From the NCBI GenBank assembly GCA_963750535.1, contig CAVVRF010000028.1, positions 310,001 to 374,000 of the forward strand: DNA of 64,000 nucleotides, written 5' to 3'. Below, piece after piece: positions 45,586 through 55,657 of the stretch (position 1 is its first letter; each line of letters starts with the position of its first letter). This DNA is from JAKFWF01 sp963750535. GTDB lineage: Bacteria; Pseudomonadota; Alphaproteobacteria; Rhizobiales; Hyphomicrobiaceae. Under the pieces are notes generated by a model. The model did no database searches and was not told where the DNA came from. It saw nothing but the letters and a program-made list of their open reading frames with translations. The position numbers and the translations under genes are program-made.

Positions 45586-46026
45586 TCATACAGAGGGCTT
45601 CTCGTCACAAGTCGCCGGCTTCGACCTGTCCCAGCCGCGCGCGGTCCACCGCGTCGGGCCGAGATCGAGCCGGGCGGCCTCGCTTTCGCTGCTGGCCAGG
45701 AAGTAGAATTCGTAGCAATTGGCACTGTGACGGCTGACCCGGAAGCAGCCGCCGGTGATGTAGTCATCGTACAATGTGCAGAAGCTTCGACTGGTCACCG
45801 ACCAGCGACCGGTCATCGATTTGCGCGGGTCGCGATAATTGATTCGGCCGGCAGTGCTGTAGGTCTCGGTGAAGGACGAGCCGTCGACATAGACGCCGCT
45901 GATCGTGACACCGGCGAATGCCTTGCGGATCTCCTCGTCCGACATCCATCCACTGGCCGGCTGCGCCGTCGCCGGGACCGCTGAAAGCAGGCACGACAAA
46001 GTGATAAACCGGGTCAGCTTGCGCAT
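45586..46026 (-). CDS. exported protein of unknown function
   Basis: 146 residues. The N-terminus MRKLTRFITLSCLLSAVPAT is a Sec signal, cleaved after ATA near residue 21. Mature protein has SDEEIRKAFAGVTISGVYVD, YSTAGRINYRDPRKSMTGRW, four cysteines (FCTLYDDYITGGCF, NCYEF, ATCDEK) that may form two disulfides, and Trp/Tyr-rich strands. This resembles small periplasmic proteins with a lipocalin-like or DUF995-type barrel, but I cannot assign a family with confidence. It is followed on the same strand by plcP. Confidence 0.65.
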   Translation of the reverse strand: MRKLTRFITLSCLLSAVPATAQPASGWMSDEEIRKAFAGVTISGVYVDGSSFTETYSTAGRINYRDPRKSMTGRWSVTSRSFCTLYDDYITGGCFRVSRHSANCYEFYFLASSESEAARLDLGPTRWTARGWDRSKPATCDEKPSV

Positions 46027-46243
46027 GTCCTGCCATCCGCCACCATCAACGCCGCTGGAGCGTAGCAAGAACTCGATCTTTCGGTGATAGGCGCTTCCGG
46101 CTATGCGTCCCTGTTAACCCGAAACGGCGCCCAGGCCGTTGACGCGAGCGTGCAGATGTTGCGACAAGACGCCTCGTGCCGTGCCGGAAAGCCACCGCGT
46201 ACACGGCAGGCAAAAAAATTCCCGATCCAGGACACCGACGCCT

Positions 46244-46583
46244 ATGACCTTCGTTGTTATCGACAGCTGCATCAAGTGCAAGTTCACCGATTGTGTCGAG
46301 GTGTGCCCGGTCGACTGTTTCTACGAGGGCGAGAACATGCTCGTCATTCATCCCGACGAGTGCATCGATTGCGGCGTCTGCGAGCCGGAGTGCCCGGTCG
46401 ATGCGATCAAGCCCGATACCGAGAAGGGTCTCGACAAGTGGCTCGAGCTCAATCGCACCCTCTCGGAAGTCGTGGCCCAACATCACATCCAAGAAGGAGC
46501 CGCTGCCCGAGGCCGAGGAGTTCCGCGACGTCAAAGACAAGTTTGAGCAACACTTTTCCGACAAGCCGGGCAGTGGCGACTAG
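46244..46583 (+). CDS. fdxA: seven-iron ferredoxin FdxA (one frame break)
   Basis: Small [3Fe-4S][4Fe-4S] electron carrier, about 112 residues. MTFVVIDSCIKCKFTDCVEV, CPVDCFYEGENMLVIHP and DECIDCGVCEPECPVDAIKP give the expected cluster cysteines. One extra G near 46473 breaks the frame; repaired, the C-terminal part is SEVWPNITSKKEPLPEAEEF, RDVKDKFEQHFSDKPGSGD, matching the family. carD follows 0.5 kb later on the same strand. In many relatives fdxA sits between hslR and carD; here hslR is 13 kb away. Confidence 0.92.
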
Positions 46584-47111
46584 CTGCCGCCGTTAGCCGC
46601 CTGGGGAAGCCATTCGGGCGCAATGAACAATATTCATGGCCGTGATTGAGTGAACGGCGTTCTTGTCGATTCGGTGCTCGTCAAGGTTGAATCGAGCGAT
46701 GAATTTTTGGTGCTCGCGCGGTCTGAGACAACCTAGCCCTTCTTTTTCCATGAAGTTTGTGTTACTTGTGCCTCAGTCGAGAGGCGTGGAGACGAACAGG
46801 AACGCGGAGATCAGCCAGGATGCAGGTCTTTGCGGTTCTGCAACCATGTTGGTCGTGCCTAAATTTGAGGCATCGCGGTTTTGCCAGGCCCCTACTCTCG
46901 AATGATTGCCACCGCAACCTTGAGGCAGGCGCCATTGATCGTGGATGGATCACGCCGGCTTCGCGAAGTCTGATCGAGCGCGCTTGATCGATGCACTCGA
47001 CTTGGGCCGTGGCAGCGACGCTGGATTCGGTTTCGGGACCGGTTCGGCCGACCTGCTTCGTGCGGTGCCATTGCTACGTTCGCGTGCCCCCAGATAGTGA
47101 GATAGCAATCT
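46584..47111. other. 528-bp region between fdxA and carD
   Basis: No gene recognised. Short open frames of about 80 codons lack ribosome sites and family motifs. Presumably contains the carD promoter; I saw no clear -35/-10 pair. Confidence 0.4.
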
Positions 47112-48275
47112 ATGCCCCAGAAGAAGAAAGCTACCGTCAAGAAACCGGCGGCCAAGCCGGCAACCGCCCGCACGGCCTCGAAGGCCACCCTGCGGTCTGC
47201 GAAGGCGGCGAATAAGGTGGCTAAGAGCTCTGTTCGGCCTGGGGGAAAGGCTACGCAGTCGAAATCTTCTGTCAAGTCGGCAACGAAGGCCATGACCACG
47301 CGCGGCAAGCCTGCTGCTGCGGTCGCGAAGCCGGCTGCAGCCCCGAAGGCAACCGTCGCTCATGCGACAAAGAAGTCGGCGGTGTCGCCGAAGGTCGCGG
47401 TCCATGCCAAGCCCGCGGCGGCGAAGCACGAGATTGCCGACAAGCACGTTACCGACAAGCACGATGCCGCGCGGCACGAGGTGCCGAAGGCAACCGCGAA
47501 GATCGTCGCGCACGCCCGGCCGGCTGCCGCCCCGCAGCATGCTGCCGCGACCGCCAAGAGCGTGCCGGCGGCGATCGGCAAGCAGGCTGCGCAGCGCATC
47601 TCCAGCGCACCGATCACGCACAAGGAACAGGCGGCGAAGGCGATCGAGCTGCAGCGCCAGCAGCAGTTGGCGGCGGCTGCGGCGGCTACGAAAAAGCCGG
47701 TCAACGCGCGCCACGGCTTCAAGACCAACGAGTTCATCGTCTACCCGGCGCACGGCGTCGGCCGGATCGTCGGGATCGAGGAGCAGGAGATCGCCGGCAT
47801 GGCGCTCGAGCTGTTCGTCATCACCTTCGAGAAGGACAAGATGACGCTCCGGGTGCCCACCGGCAAACTGCAGAGCGTCGGCATGCGCAAGCTCGCCGAC
47901 GAGGCGATCGTCAAGCGCGCGATGGAGACGCTGAAGGGCCGCGCGCGCGTCAAGCGCACGATGTGGAGCCGGCGCGCCCAGGAGTACGAGGCGAAGATCA
48001 ATTCCGGCGATCTGATCTCGATCGCCGAGGTGGTGCGTGACCTCTATCGCTCCGAGACGCAGCCGGAGCAGTCATACTCCGAGCGCCAGCTTTACGAGGC
48101 GGCGCTCGACCGGATGGCACGCGAGATCGCGGCTGTCGATAAGCTCGACGAGCGCGGTGCCGTGCAGCGGATTACCGAGGTGCTGTCGAAGAGCGCAAAG
48201 GGCCGCCGTGCCGCCGAGGATGCGGAAGTCGAGGCTGCCGAGAGCGATGGCGACGAAGAGGTGCAGGCGGCCTGA
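47112..48275 (+). CDS. carD: CarD-family transcription regulator with long Lys/Ala-rich N-terminal tail
   Basis: RNA-polymerase-binding regulator that stabilises open complexes. The CarD module begins near residue 195: FKTNEFIVYPAHGVGRIVGI (Tudor-like RID), TFEKDKMTLRVPTGKLQSVG and, in the helical C-domain, RARVKRTMWSRRAQEYEAKI, SGDLISIAEVVRDLYRS and QSYSERQLYEAALDRM. Before it lie about 195 residues almost wholly of Lys, Ala, Pro, Val, Thr and His (PQKKKATVKKPAAKPATART at the start), like histone H1 or AlgP tails. Typical CarD proteins have about 160-190 residues; this has 387. Acidic C-terminal tail (AESDGDEEVQAA). Confidence 0.9.
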   Translation: MPQKKKATVKKPAAKPATARTASKATLRSAKAANKVAKSSVRPGGKATQSKSSVKSATKAMTTRGKPAAAVAKPAAAPKATVAHATKKSAVSPKVAVHAKPAAAKHEIADKHVTDKHDAARHEVPKATAKIVAHARPAAAPQHAAATAKSVPAAIGKQAAQRISSAPITHKEQAAKAIELQRQQQLAAAAAATKKPVNARHGFKTNEFIVYPAHGVGRIVGIEEQEIAGMALELFVITFEKDKMTLRVPTGKLQSVGMRKLADEAIVKRAMETLKGRARVKRTMWSRRAQEYEAKINSGDLISIAEVVRDLYRSETQPEQSYSERQLYEAALDRMAREIAAVDKLDERGAVQRITEVLSKSAKGRRAAEDAEVEAAESDGDEEVQAA

Positions 48276-48395
48276 CGGCTGCCGGCGACCGACATAGCAC
48301 CGTGATCGTGATTGCGCCCGGGCCAGGCATGGTTCCGGGCGTAGTCGTCACAGGTGTGCCGAGCCGCCAGCCGACGGCGGCGACTGCTGCGGTGC

Positions 48396-49472
48396 TCACT
48401 CGGCCCCGGCTGCCGGCGCCAATGCTGCCGCTGCCGCGCGATTGGCGCGGCGCGAGCGGCGGCGCGGCGGTGGCTGCTCGGCCACGGCGCCGGTCAGCTC
48501 CACCGCTGTCGAGCGGTCGGCGAGCTCGATCTGATTCGGTTCGAGGATCTCGATCGCCGGCCCGCCACGCCGCTCGATCCAGCCGCGTACCCTGAGCCGC
48601 CGGCCCTCGATCCTGTCGAGGGTGATGCCGTCGGCCGACCAGTTTCGCGCGATGGCAGGTTTGACCGCGATCGAGAAATCGCGCGGCGACCGCTGTTCCT
48701 CGTCCGCAGCGGCGGCGGTCGCGCCGGTCGTGGCGGCGCCGTCGTCGATTCCGAAGCGCAGGATCAGCGCGGAGCGTCCGGCAATCACCTTCGTCACCGT
48801 ACCCTCGACGATCTGGAACGTGCTGCGCAGCCGCATCAGATCGGCGGTGCGGGCGGCCTCGCGAATCTGGTAGGCGGCATGCGCCCACAGACCAGCGCCG
48901 GCTTGCCGGGCGAGCGCCTCGTGCGCGACGAGCTCGCGCAGGCAGCCGAGGCTGTCCTTGAGGACGAACGCGCGTGCATGGCCACGGCTCAACATCTCGG
49001 CCTGCACCCAGGTCCGCTCCTGCGTGACGGCCGGGGCGGTGCCAGGGCTTGCCTCCGCGGTCGGCTCGACGAACAGGTGCGCCTGCGTCCGGCCGTAGCG
49101 ATCGGTACGTCGCCCGGCGAAAGCGAGCGTCACCGAGCGTCCCAGCACCAGCTGCTCGAGGGCGGCCTTGGCTTCGCGCTCGGGCGGCCAGAACGACACG
49201 TCGAGAGCGCTGTCCGGCGGTCGCGGGCTCAAGGCGCCGACGAGGCGCACCTCGCTGCCGTCGTCGAGCTTCACGGTTTCGCCGTCGATTACCGCAGTGA
49301 CCGCCCTTGTCGGCCCCGGCTCCAGCGGGCAGGCGGTGCGGCCGTCCTCGGCGGTGACCGGCGGCCGTGGCGGCGGCTCGGTCGACTCCGCCGCCGCACC
49401 GGCAAGCGGCAACAACGCGAGCGTCACGGCCCACGCGCGCGCACACCCAGCGACGAGCGATGCAAGTTGCAT
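48396..49472 (-). CDS. secreted staphylococcal-nuclease-like protein
   Basis: 358 residues. Signal peptide WAVTLALLPLAGAAA follows a short basic N-terminus at the ATG at 49472. The SNase-fold region reads AVIDGETVKLDDGSEVRLVG, LVLGRSVTLAFAGRRTDRYG, QAHLFV, and SRGHARAFVLK with AHEALARQAGAGLWA, typical of thermonuclease-family proteins; catalytic Asp/Arg/Glu positions look partly altered, so nuclease activity is uncertain. A second beta-barrel-like domain and an Arg/Ala-rich C-terminal tail (PPPRRRSRRANRAAAAALAP) follow. Confidence 0.8.
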   Translation of the reverse strand: MQLASLVAGCARAWAVTLALLPLAGAAAESTEPPPRPPVTAEDGRTACPLEPGPTRAVTAVIDGETVKLDDGSEVRLVGALSPRPPDSALDVSFWPPEREAKAALEQLVLGRSVTLAFAGRRTDRYGRTQAHLFVEPTAEASPGTAPAVTQERTWVQAEMLSRGHARAFVLKDSLGCLRELVAHEALARQAGAGLWAHAAYQIREAARTADLMRLRSTFQIVEGTVTKVIAGRSALILRFGIDDGAATTGATAAAADEEQRSPRDFSIAVKPAIARNWSADGITLDRIEGRRLRVRGWIERRGGPAIEILEPNQIELADRSTAVELTGAVAEQPPPRRRSRRANRAAAAALAPAAGAE

Positions 49473-49573
49473 GGCCGGCATTTGGCAACACCATTGCGGC
49501 GGCCGCACCTGGGAGGGTGATGGGTTGGCTCGGGCGCAGCGCTCGTGCTATTCTTCGATCTCGCGCGTCGGCA

Positions 49574-49650
49574 GGTCCCGTAGCTCAGCTGGATAGAGCG
49601 AGAGTTTCCTAAACTCTAGGTCGCAGGTTCGAGACCTGCCGGGATCACCA
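49574..49650 (+). tRNA. tRNA-Arg(CCT)
   Basis: 77 nt. Acceptor GGTCCCG pairs with CGGGATC, anticodon stem AGAGT/ACTCT with loop TTCCTAA (anticodon CCT), T-arm GCAGGTTCGAGACCTGC and encoded CCA at 49648-49650. D-arm GCTCAGCTGGATAGAGC is standard. Confidence 0.96.
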
Positions 49651-49782
49651 ATAAAATCAAGTGGTTGGGCGCCGAATTAACCCTGGAATTGCTCGCGCGC
49701 CGGTCAACGTCGAGAGCGGAGCCGATCCGCAACGAGCGTGCAGGAATGCCCAGCAACCAAGGACGGGGCATCCAATCCGACC

Positions 49783-50052
49783 TCATTTCGGAAGGCATTC
49801 CACATTGAAGGCAATGATGATTTGCGCTGGGTCGCCCTTACCTACGCTCTTCAAGTCTTCCATACCACTCTTCATCTTGGCTCCAGCCTCCTTCAGGCTT
49901 TCCTCGAGTTTCGACTTGGCCGCCTTGCATCGCTCTTCATTCGAGAATTCCTGGAACACCACGGTTGGGAGGAGCCTCCATTCCGCCCTGTCATTCGTAG
50001 CGGCCGGACTGACTGAGTAGGAGAAGACGTACATCAGGATCCACATCGGCAT
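49783..50052 (-). CDS. small exported hypothetical protein
   Basis: 89 residues: hydrophobic N-terminus MPMWILMYVFSYSVSPA (possible signal), then AEWRLLPTVVFQEFSNEERC, a charged helix AKSKLEESLKEAGAKMKSGM and CLPK at the end, giving two cysteines. No family recognised, but the layout resembles many small periplasmic proteins of unknown function. Base composition is less GC-rich than neighbours. It lies 132 bp beyond the 3' end of tRNA-Arg. Confidence 0.5.
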   Translation of the reverse strand: MPMWILMYVFSYSVSPAATNDRAEWRLLPTVVFQEFSNEERCKAAKSKLEESLKEAGAKMKSGMEDLKSVGKGDPAQIIIAFNVECLPK

Positions 50053-50324
50053 GCTCCCCTTGTGGCAGACGACAGCCGCCCGGCGGCTGCTGCTGCCAGG
50101 ATTGCCCTGATCCGTGCGCCTCTGTCCGGTCGAGCCAACAACATGCTCCCCGGACCGTCATGATCTACGTGGCGTAGTCAGGCGGCGCATCATTGGTAGC
50201 TACAAGATTACACCTTTCCATCGCGCAGCGCGACCGCGCCCAAGCGTTGCTTCAGGCGGTGCTGTCACGTGGGGCACCCCTGTCATCGGGGGTGCAGGCC
50301 AAATGGCGGACAAGCCGCAGCCAC

Positions 50325-51116
50325 TCAGTTCACCCGGGCCTTCTTCTTCTGGCTCGGCGCCGGGTTGGGGCCTGGATCGTTGCCAAGGCCGAATCCGGAG
50401 AACAGCGACGACAGGGGAGCGGATGTGCTCGCGCCCGAATAGTTGGAGACGACGCGCACGGTCGTTCCGACGTGCGCCAGTGTCGCCAGATGGGTCACGT
50501 GCTCGTTCATCATGCGGAAGCACCCCGATGACGAAGCGCGGCCGATCGAGCGCTCATTGTTGGTACCGTGAATGCGGTAGATGGTGTTGCCGAGATAGAG
50601 CGCCTTCGCCCCCAGAGGGTTGATGAGGCCGCCCGAGACGGTGATGGGGAGGCCCGGCTGGCGCTGGCGCATCTCCGGCGGCGGCGTCCAGGCCGGCCAG
50701 GAGGTGATGCGGCTTATGCGTTCGGTCCCGGTCCAGGTGAACCCGTCCCGCCCAACCGATATCGGGTAGGCATAGGCCTGTTTGCCGGGAAGCACGTAGT
50801 AGAGCTTGCGGCCGCCGGTATCGACGATGATCGTGCCAGGTTGCTCGTTCTGCTCCAAATAGGCGACCGGTGGCTTCTCCGGCTTGATCTCCGGTTTCGC
50901 GCCGCCGTCCATGTACTTGGGGTAAGCCACGTCATAGGACGTCTTCCGGCGTTCGGCGCGCTCGGCCTCCTGCTGGCGCTGGCTTTGCTCGAGATCGCTC
51001 TGGAACACCGGCGAGCTACCCATCCACTGGGCCTGTGCCTGCGCGCGAGGCGCTGCCGCTGCCACGCTGGACCCGGCGACCAGAACGCACAGCATTGCCT
51101 TCCGAGCAAGGTTCAT
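50325..51116 (-). CDS. L,D-transpeptidase (YkuD domain)
   Basis: Periplasmic peptidoglycan cross-linking or protein-anchoring enzyme, 263 residues from the ATG at 51116. Signal MNLARKAMLCVLVAGSSVAA ends near AQAQ. The YkuD domain starts GTIIVDTGGRKLYYVLPGKQ, continues YPISVGRDGFTWTGTERISR and GGLINPLGAKALYLGNTIYR, and has the catalytic motif IHGTN...SSGCFRMMNEHV with the nucleophilic cysteine. The Ser/Pro/Lys-rich C-terminus is flexible. Charged QQEAERAERRKT precedes the domain. Confidence 0.92.
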   Translation of the reverse strand: MNLARKAMLCVLVAGSSVAAAAPRAQAQAQWMGSSPVFQSDLEQSQRQQEAERAERRKTSYDVAYPKYMDGGAKPEIKPEKPPVAYLEQNEQPGTIIVDTGGRKLYYVLPGKQAYAYPISVGRDGFTWTGTERISRITSWPAWTPPPEMRQRQPGLPITVSGGLINPLGAKALYLGNTIYRIHGTNNERSIGRASSSGCFRMMNEHVTHLATLAHVGTTVRVVSNYSGASTSAPLSSLFSGFGLGNDPGPNPAPSQKKKARVN

Positions 51117-51404
51117 GGTTCCCCCGAATCCGTTTTCCCGCGCAGGCGCATGAAACGCCGCAAATCCACCCCTGCGACCGCCACATAATCGGATGTGCCG
51201 GGCCGGGACAAGGTTTCTGCACCTGTGGGCGCTTGGTTGCCGCAAAAATCAAGGATCGGCGTGCCCGTTTTGCACAGCCGGATGAACGGTCTGGCCGGGG
51301 CCGGGGGGCAGCGGTACATCAGCGACGGCTGCGGACTTGGCGGCGTGTATAATGAAGCGCAAGTGCGGCGGACACGGCAGTTCGTTGGGGAGGGAGAGCA
51401 CCGC

Positions 51405-51815
51405 GTGGCGTTTGCGATCAAAGCCGAGATTCGCGATCTGCGGTCTCAAATGTTTGACTTCACAGCGCAAAAGACGATGTACGGCGGCAAACAGATCGCC
51501 GCAGGCGACGCGGTTTTCGTGTTCGCGAGCGAAAACGAGGGCGGGCGGGGCCTGGTTGCGCGGGGCGTTGTCGCATCCGCAATAGCGATAGCGAAGAAAC
51601 CCGGAATCGCCCGGCAAACACCGCGGGTGAGCTTGTGCATCGGGCGCACCGCACTCGCGAAGCGGCCGCTAGGCCGAAGCGAGCTTCGAAGTCTCACTGA
51701 CTGGCATGACGGCCAACCCGGCACCGAGCTCAATTTCAAACTCTATCGTCAGGCAACGAACAAGATCGTCGGCATCTCGGATGCGGCCGCGGCGTTTCTT
51801 GACGAATTCTTCTGA
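51405..51815 (+). CDS. hypothetical protein, possibly PUA/EVE-like
   Basis: 136 residues from a GTG at 51405 preceded by AGGGAG; an open extension upstream to 51195 is not obviously coding. AFAIKAEIRDLRSQMF, then KTMYGGKQIAAGDAVFVFAS, ENEGGRGLVARGVVASAIAI, FKLYRQATNKIVGIS and AAAFLDEFF. The pattern of a GDAVFVF strand followed by a glycine-rich turn and RGVV strand resembles EVE/ASCH-like PUA folds that read modified bases, but this is only resemblance by eye. Confidence 0.6.
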   Translation: MAFAIKAEIRDLRSQMFDFTAQKTMYGGKQIAAGDAVFVFASENEGGRGLVARGVVASAIAIAKKPGIARQTPRVSLCIGRTALAKRPLGRSELRSLTDWHDGQPGTELNFKLYRQATNKIVGISDAAAAFLDEFF

Positions 51816-51923
51816 TGCCACCAACCGCCAGTGCCTTTTACTGGCAGTCACGATCGAAGTCGACCGCGCCGACCGGTACCGAGCCGCCGACCTCAGCGAA
51901 GGTCACTCGCACCAAACCTCTCA

Positions 51924-54290
51924 TCACCTGCCCCTGCCGGCGACTATCGCCGCCAACGGCGGATCGAAGGCCTGGATCGGCGGCAGGTTGCCGTCGAAGC
52001 GCTCGACCTCGACGGTCGTGAGCTGGCCGGTGCAGCCCTGCGCCAACGCCGATGTGCCGACGTCGCGGGTCAGCACGTTCGGGATTGCCGTGCACGCAGA
52101 GCGGGTTGTCCTCCTCGGGATCGGCCGGATCGTACCAGGCGCCGGTCGGCAGCTGGATCACGCCGCGGCGAATGCCGTCGGTGATGCGCACGCCGGCAAG
52201 GCAGGCGCCGCGCGCGTTGAACAGGCGGATGATGTCGCCGTCGCTGATGCCGCGCGCCGCCGCGTCGTCGGGATGCATGCGCGCGACCTCGCGGCCGCGG
52301 TGCTTGGCGGCGGCGCTGTGACCGCCGAAGTCGAGCTGGCTGTGCAGGCGCGTCGCCGGCTGGTTGGCGACCAGCGTCATCGGCGCGCGCCGCGCGCGGC
52401 ACGTCGGCCGGCGCCAGCCAGGTCGGATGGCCCGGACAGTCGCGCTCCCCGAAACTCGCGACTGTCGCCGAGAAGATCTCGAGTCTTGCCGCTCGGGGTC
52501 GGCAGCGGATGGCCGTCCGGGTCGTCGCGGAACTGCCGCAGCCGGCCGCCATCGTCGGGGTGCTGCGGCAGGTCGAGGCCATCGCCCGCCCAGAACTCGT
52601 CGAAAGTCGGCGCAGGCAGGCTCAGCTCGGCAAGCGCGGCGCGCGTCGGCTCGTAGAGATGCTCGAAGCCACTGCCGCACGCTGCGTCCCTCGGTGAAGG
52701 CCTCGCGGGTGCCGAGCCGCTCGGCGAGATCGGCGAAGATCGCGTAGTCGTCGCGCGCCTCGCCGATCGGCTTCGCCACGGCGGTGCATGGCGACCAGCA
52801 GCGGATCGTTGGAGCTGCGCGCCGATATCCTCGCGCTCCAGCGTCATCGTGCAGGGCAGGACGAAGTCGGCGTGCCGCGCGGTCGCGGTCCAGCCGAGCT
52901 CGTGCACCACCAGCGTGTCGACCTGCGCGAAGGCGCGCCGCAGGCGGTTGAGGTCCTGGTGGTGATGGAACGGATTGCCGCCGGCCCAATAGACGAGGCG
53001 GATGTCGGGATAGGTCCGGGTCTGTCCATTGTAGCGGTAGGTGGTGCCCGGATTGAGCAGCATGTCGGCGATGCGCGCCACCGGGATGAAGTCGGCGACC
53101 CCGTTACGGCCCTGCGACAGGGTCGGCACCGGCACCGCGTTATAGCGGCGGCCGTAATAGCCGATGGCGCCGAGCGCATAGCCGTAGCCGCCGCCCGGCA
53201 GGCCGATCTGGCCGAGGGCGGCGGCCAGCACCGCGCCCATCCAGACCGGCTGCTCGCCGTGCTCGGCGCGCTGCAGCGAGTGCGACACCACGATCAGGGC
53301 GCGGCGACCGGCGAGGCCGAGCGCGCCAGCGCCCTGATGGTTTCGGCCGCGACGCCGGTGATGGCGGCGGCCCAGGCGGCGTCCTTGGGCTGGCCGTCGG
53401 TCTCGCCCATGAAGGTAGCGCTCGAAGACCGGCCAGCCGACGGTGTAGCGATCGAGGAAGGCGCGATCGTGCAGGCCGTTCGACGACCAGCGTGTGCACC
53501 AGCGCCAGCATCAGGGCGGTGTCGGTGCCGGGGATGCTCGCTGATCCACTCGGCGCGCGGCCTCGTCCGGCAGGTCGCTGCGCAGCGGACCGACGAGGAC
53601 GAACGCGCAGCCGCGTGCCCGTGCGCGCTCCATCGCGCCACGCTCGACATGCTGGCTGATGCTGCCGCCGGCGACCATGCTGTTCTTCAGCGCCATGCCG
53701 CCGAAGGCCAGCACGATCATCGCTGTGCTGCGGCGACCTGCTCCCAGGACACGTTGCGCTTGGTCAGGTCCTCGTAGTCGCCGATGACGTGCGGCACGAT
53801 CACGGAGGCGGCGCCGGAGCTGTAGCTGTTGACGGAGCGGACATAGCCGCCGAGCGCGGTGTTCAGGAAGCGGTGGATCTGGCTCTGCGCGTGATGGAAG
53901 CGGCCGGCGCTCGCCCAGCCGTAGGAGCCGCCGAACACCGCGCCCGGCCCGTGCGTGTCGCGCACACGCGGCGAGCTCCGCGCCCAGCAGGTCGAGCGCC
54001 TCGTCCCACGACATCGGCACGAACTCGTCGCGACCGCGGCGATCGTCGGGGCCGGGGCCGCGCTCCAGCCAGCCGCGGCGGACCATCGGCTGCGCGATCG
54101 CGCGCGCGATGATGCAGGGCGTCCGGGAAGTTCTCGATGATCTGGTTGGGATCGGGATCGTCCGGATGCGGGCGCACATCGAGCCGGCCGTCCCGCAGCG
54201 GGCCGAAAACACGCCCCAATGCGAGGTGTGCGGCAAGAATGGCGCATCGGCACTGGCAGGCGTGCCGGCCGTCTCGGCGTTCTCGGTCAT
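51924..54290 (-). CDS. biotin/TMAO sulfoxide-N-oxide reductase, BisC/TorA type (about ten frame breaks)
   Basis: Mo-bisPGD oxidoreductase of the DMSO reductase family, about 780 residues. From the ATG at 54290: HTSHWGVFSA, DGRLDVRPHPDDPDPNQIIE, RDEFVPMSWDEALDLLGAEL, SYGWASAGRFHHAQSQIHRF, and VNSYSSGAASVIVPHVIGDY, whose serine should bind molybdenum. Further pieces are VLAFGGMALKNSMVAGGSI, MGAVLAAALGQIGLPGGGYG, VYWAGGNPFHHHQDLNRLRR, HELGWTATARHADFVLPCTM and LFNARGACLAGVRITDGIRR. No Tat signal, so cytoplasmic like BisC. The segments alternate frame; most junctions need one base removed and one near 54208 needs one added. Confidence 0.8.
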
Positions 54291-54349
54291 GATGCTTTCT
54301 CCGTTTGCCGCGACGATATCATTTCTCGCCGTGCAGCCCACTAGCTCGG

Positions 54350-55574
54350 CTAGACGACCTTTCGCGCCCGCAATTCCTCGATCTCGGCCGCGCCCAGCCC
54401 CAGCACTTCGCGCAGCACCGTGGTCGTGTCCTCGCCGAGCAGCGGCGGCGCCTTCTGCGCCGTGGTGTCGCAACTCGCCATCCGCACCGGATTGGCGACG
54501 ACCGGCAGCTGGCCGGCCTCGGGGTGCACGAGCGTCCGCCGCAGTCCCCGCGCCTTGACCTGCGGATCCTGGAACACCTGGTCGATGGTATTGATCGGGC
54601 CGCAGGGCACCGCCAAGGGCTCGAACAAGGCGATCCATTCCGCCGCCGTGCGCGATTTCAGCGCGTCCGCGATACGCGGGATGAGTGCGGCGCGATTGAC
54701 GATCCGCGCGGCATTGGTGGCGAAACGCTGGTCGTCGCTCAGCGCCTCGAGCCCGGTCGCCTTGCAGAAGCGCGCGAACTGGCCGTCGTTGCCGATGGCG
54801 AGGATGATGTGGCCCTTGGCGGTCGCGAACGCCTGATAGGGCACCACGGTCGGATGCGCGTTGCCCATGCGCCCGGGAACGGTTTCGGCGACGAGATAGG
54901 TCGAAGCCTGGTTGATCAGGCTCGATACCGTCGCATCGAGCAGCGCCACGTCGATGTGGTCGCCCTCGCCGGTGCGCTCGCGCCGGACCAACGCGGCCAG
55001 GATGCCGGCCAGCGCGTTCATGCCGGCGATCTGGTCGGAGATCGCGACCCCGACCTTGACCGGGCCGCCGCCGGGCGCGCTGTCCGGCTCGCCGGTGACG
55101 CTCATCAGCCCGCCCATCCCCTGGACCAGGAAATCGTAGCCGGCGCGGGGAGCATAGGGGCCGGTCTGGCCGAAGCCGGTGATCGAGCAATAGACGATGC
55201 CGGGATTGATCGCCTTGATCGATGGGTAGTCGAGGCCGTACTTGGCCAGTCCGCCGACCTTGAAGTTCTCGATCAGCACGTCGCACTTGGCCGCGAGCTT
55301 GCGGATCAGCTCCTGGCCGTCCTTCGTCGCCATGTCGATCGAGACCGACTTCTTGCCGCGATTGGCGCACAGAAAGTACGCCGACAGATCCAGGGTCTCC
55401 GGCCGATGGCTCACGCGCGAACGGCGGGCCCCAGCCACGGGTATCGTCGCCTTCGCCCGGTCGCTCGACCTTGATCACCTCGGCGCCCATGTCGGCCAGG
55501 AATTGGGCTGCCCACGGTCCGGCCAGCACCCGCGACAGATCGAGTATGCGCAAGTGCGCCAGGGGAGCAGCCAT
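54350..55574 (-). CDS. CaiB/BaiF (class III) CoA-transferase (one frame break)
   Basis: About 407 residues. AHLRILDLSRVLAGPWAAQF, LADMGAEVIKVERPGEGDDT is the family N-terminus with the CoA-contacting segment. After one extra base near 55412, ETLDLSAYFLCANRGKKSVS, IENFKVGGLAKYGLDYPSI and YCSITGFGQTGPYAPRAGYD continue, with VGVAISDQIAGMNALAGILA carrying the catalytic aspartate, and FEPLAVPCGPINTIDQVFQD near the end. The acyl group transferred is unknown. It lies 59 nt upstream of the reductase gene on the same strand and 83 nt from the divergent E1-like gene. Confidence 0.9.
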
Positions 55575-55657
55575 GTCGTTCTTCCTCTTTCGAAACTCGT
55601 GCGCTAACCGGTAGCATGATCGCCTGCCCGGACAAGTAGGGACCGCGTCGAGACCAC

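Noticed and set aside
46663..46905. 80-codon frame between fdxA and carD
   Set aside because: No SD, no family resemblance, and the region reads as ordinary intergenic DNA.
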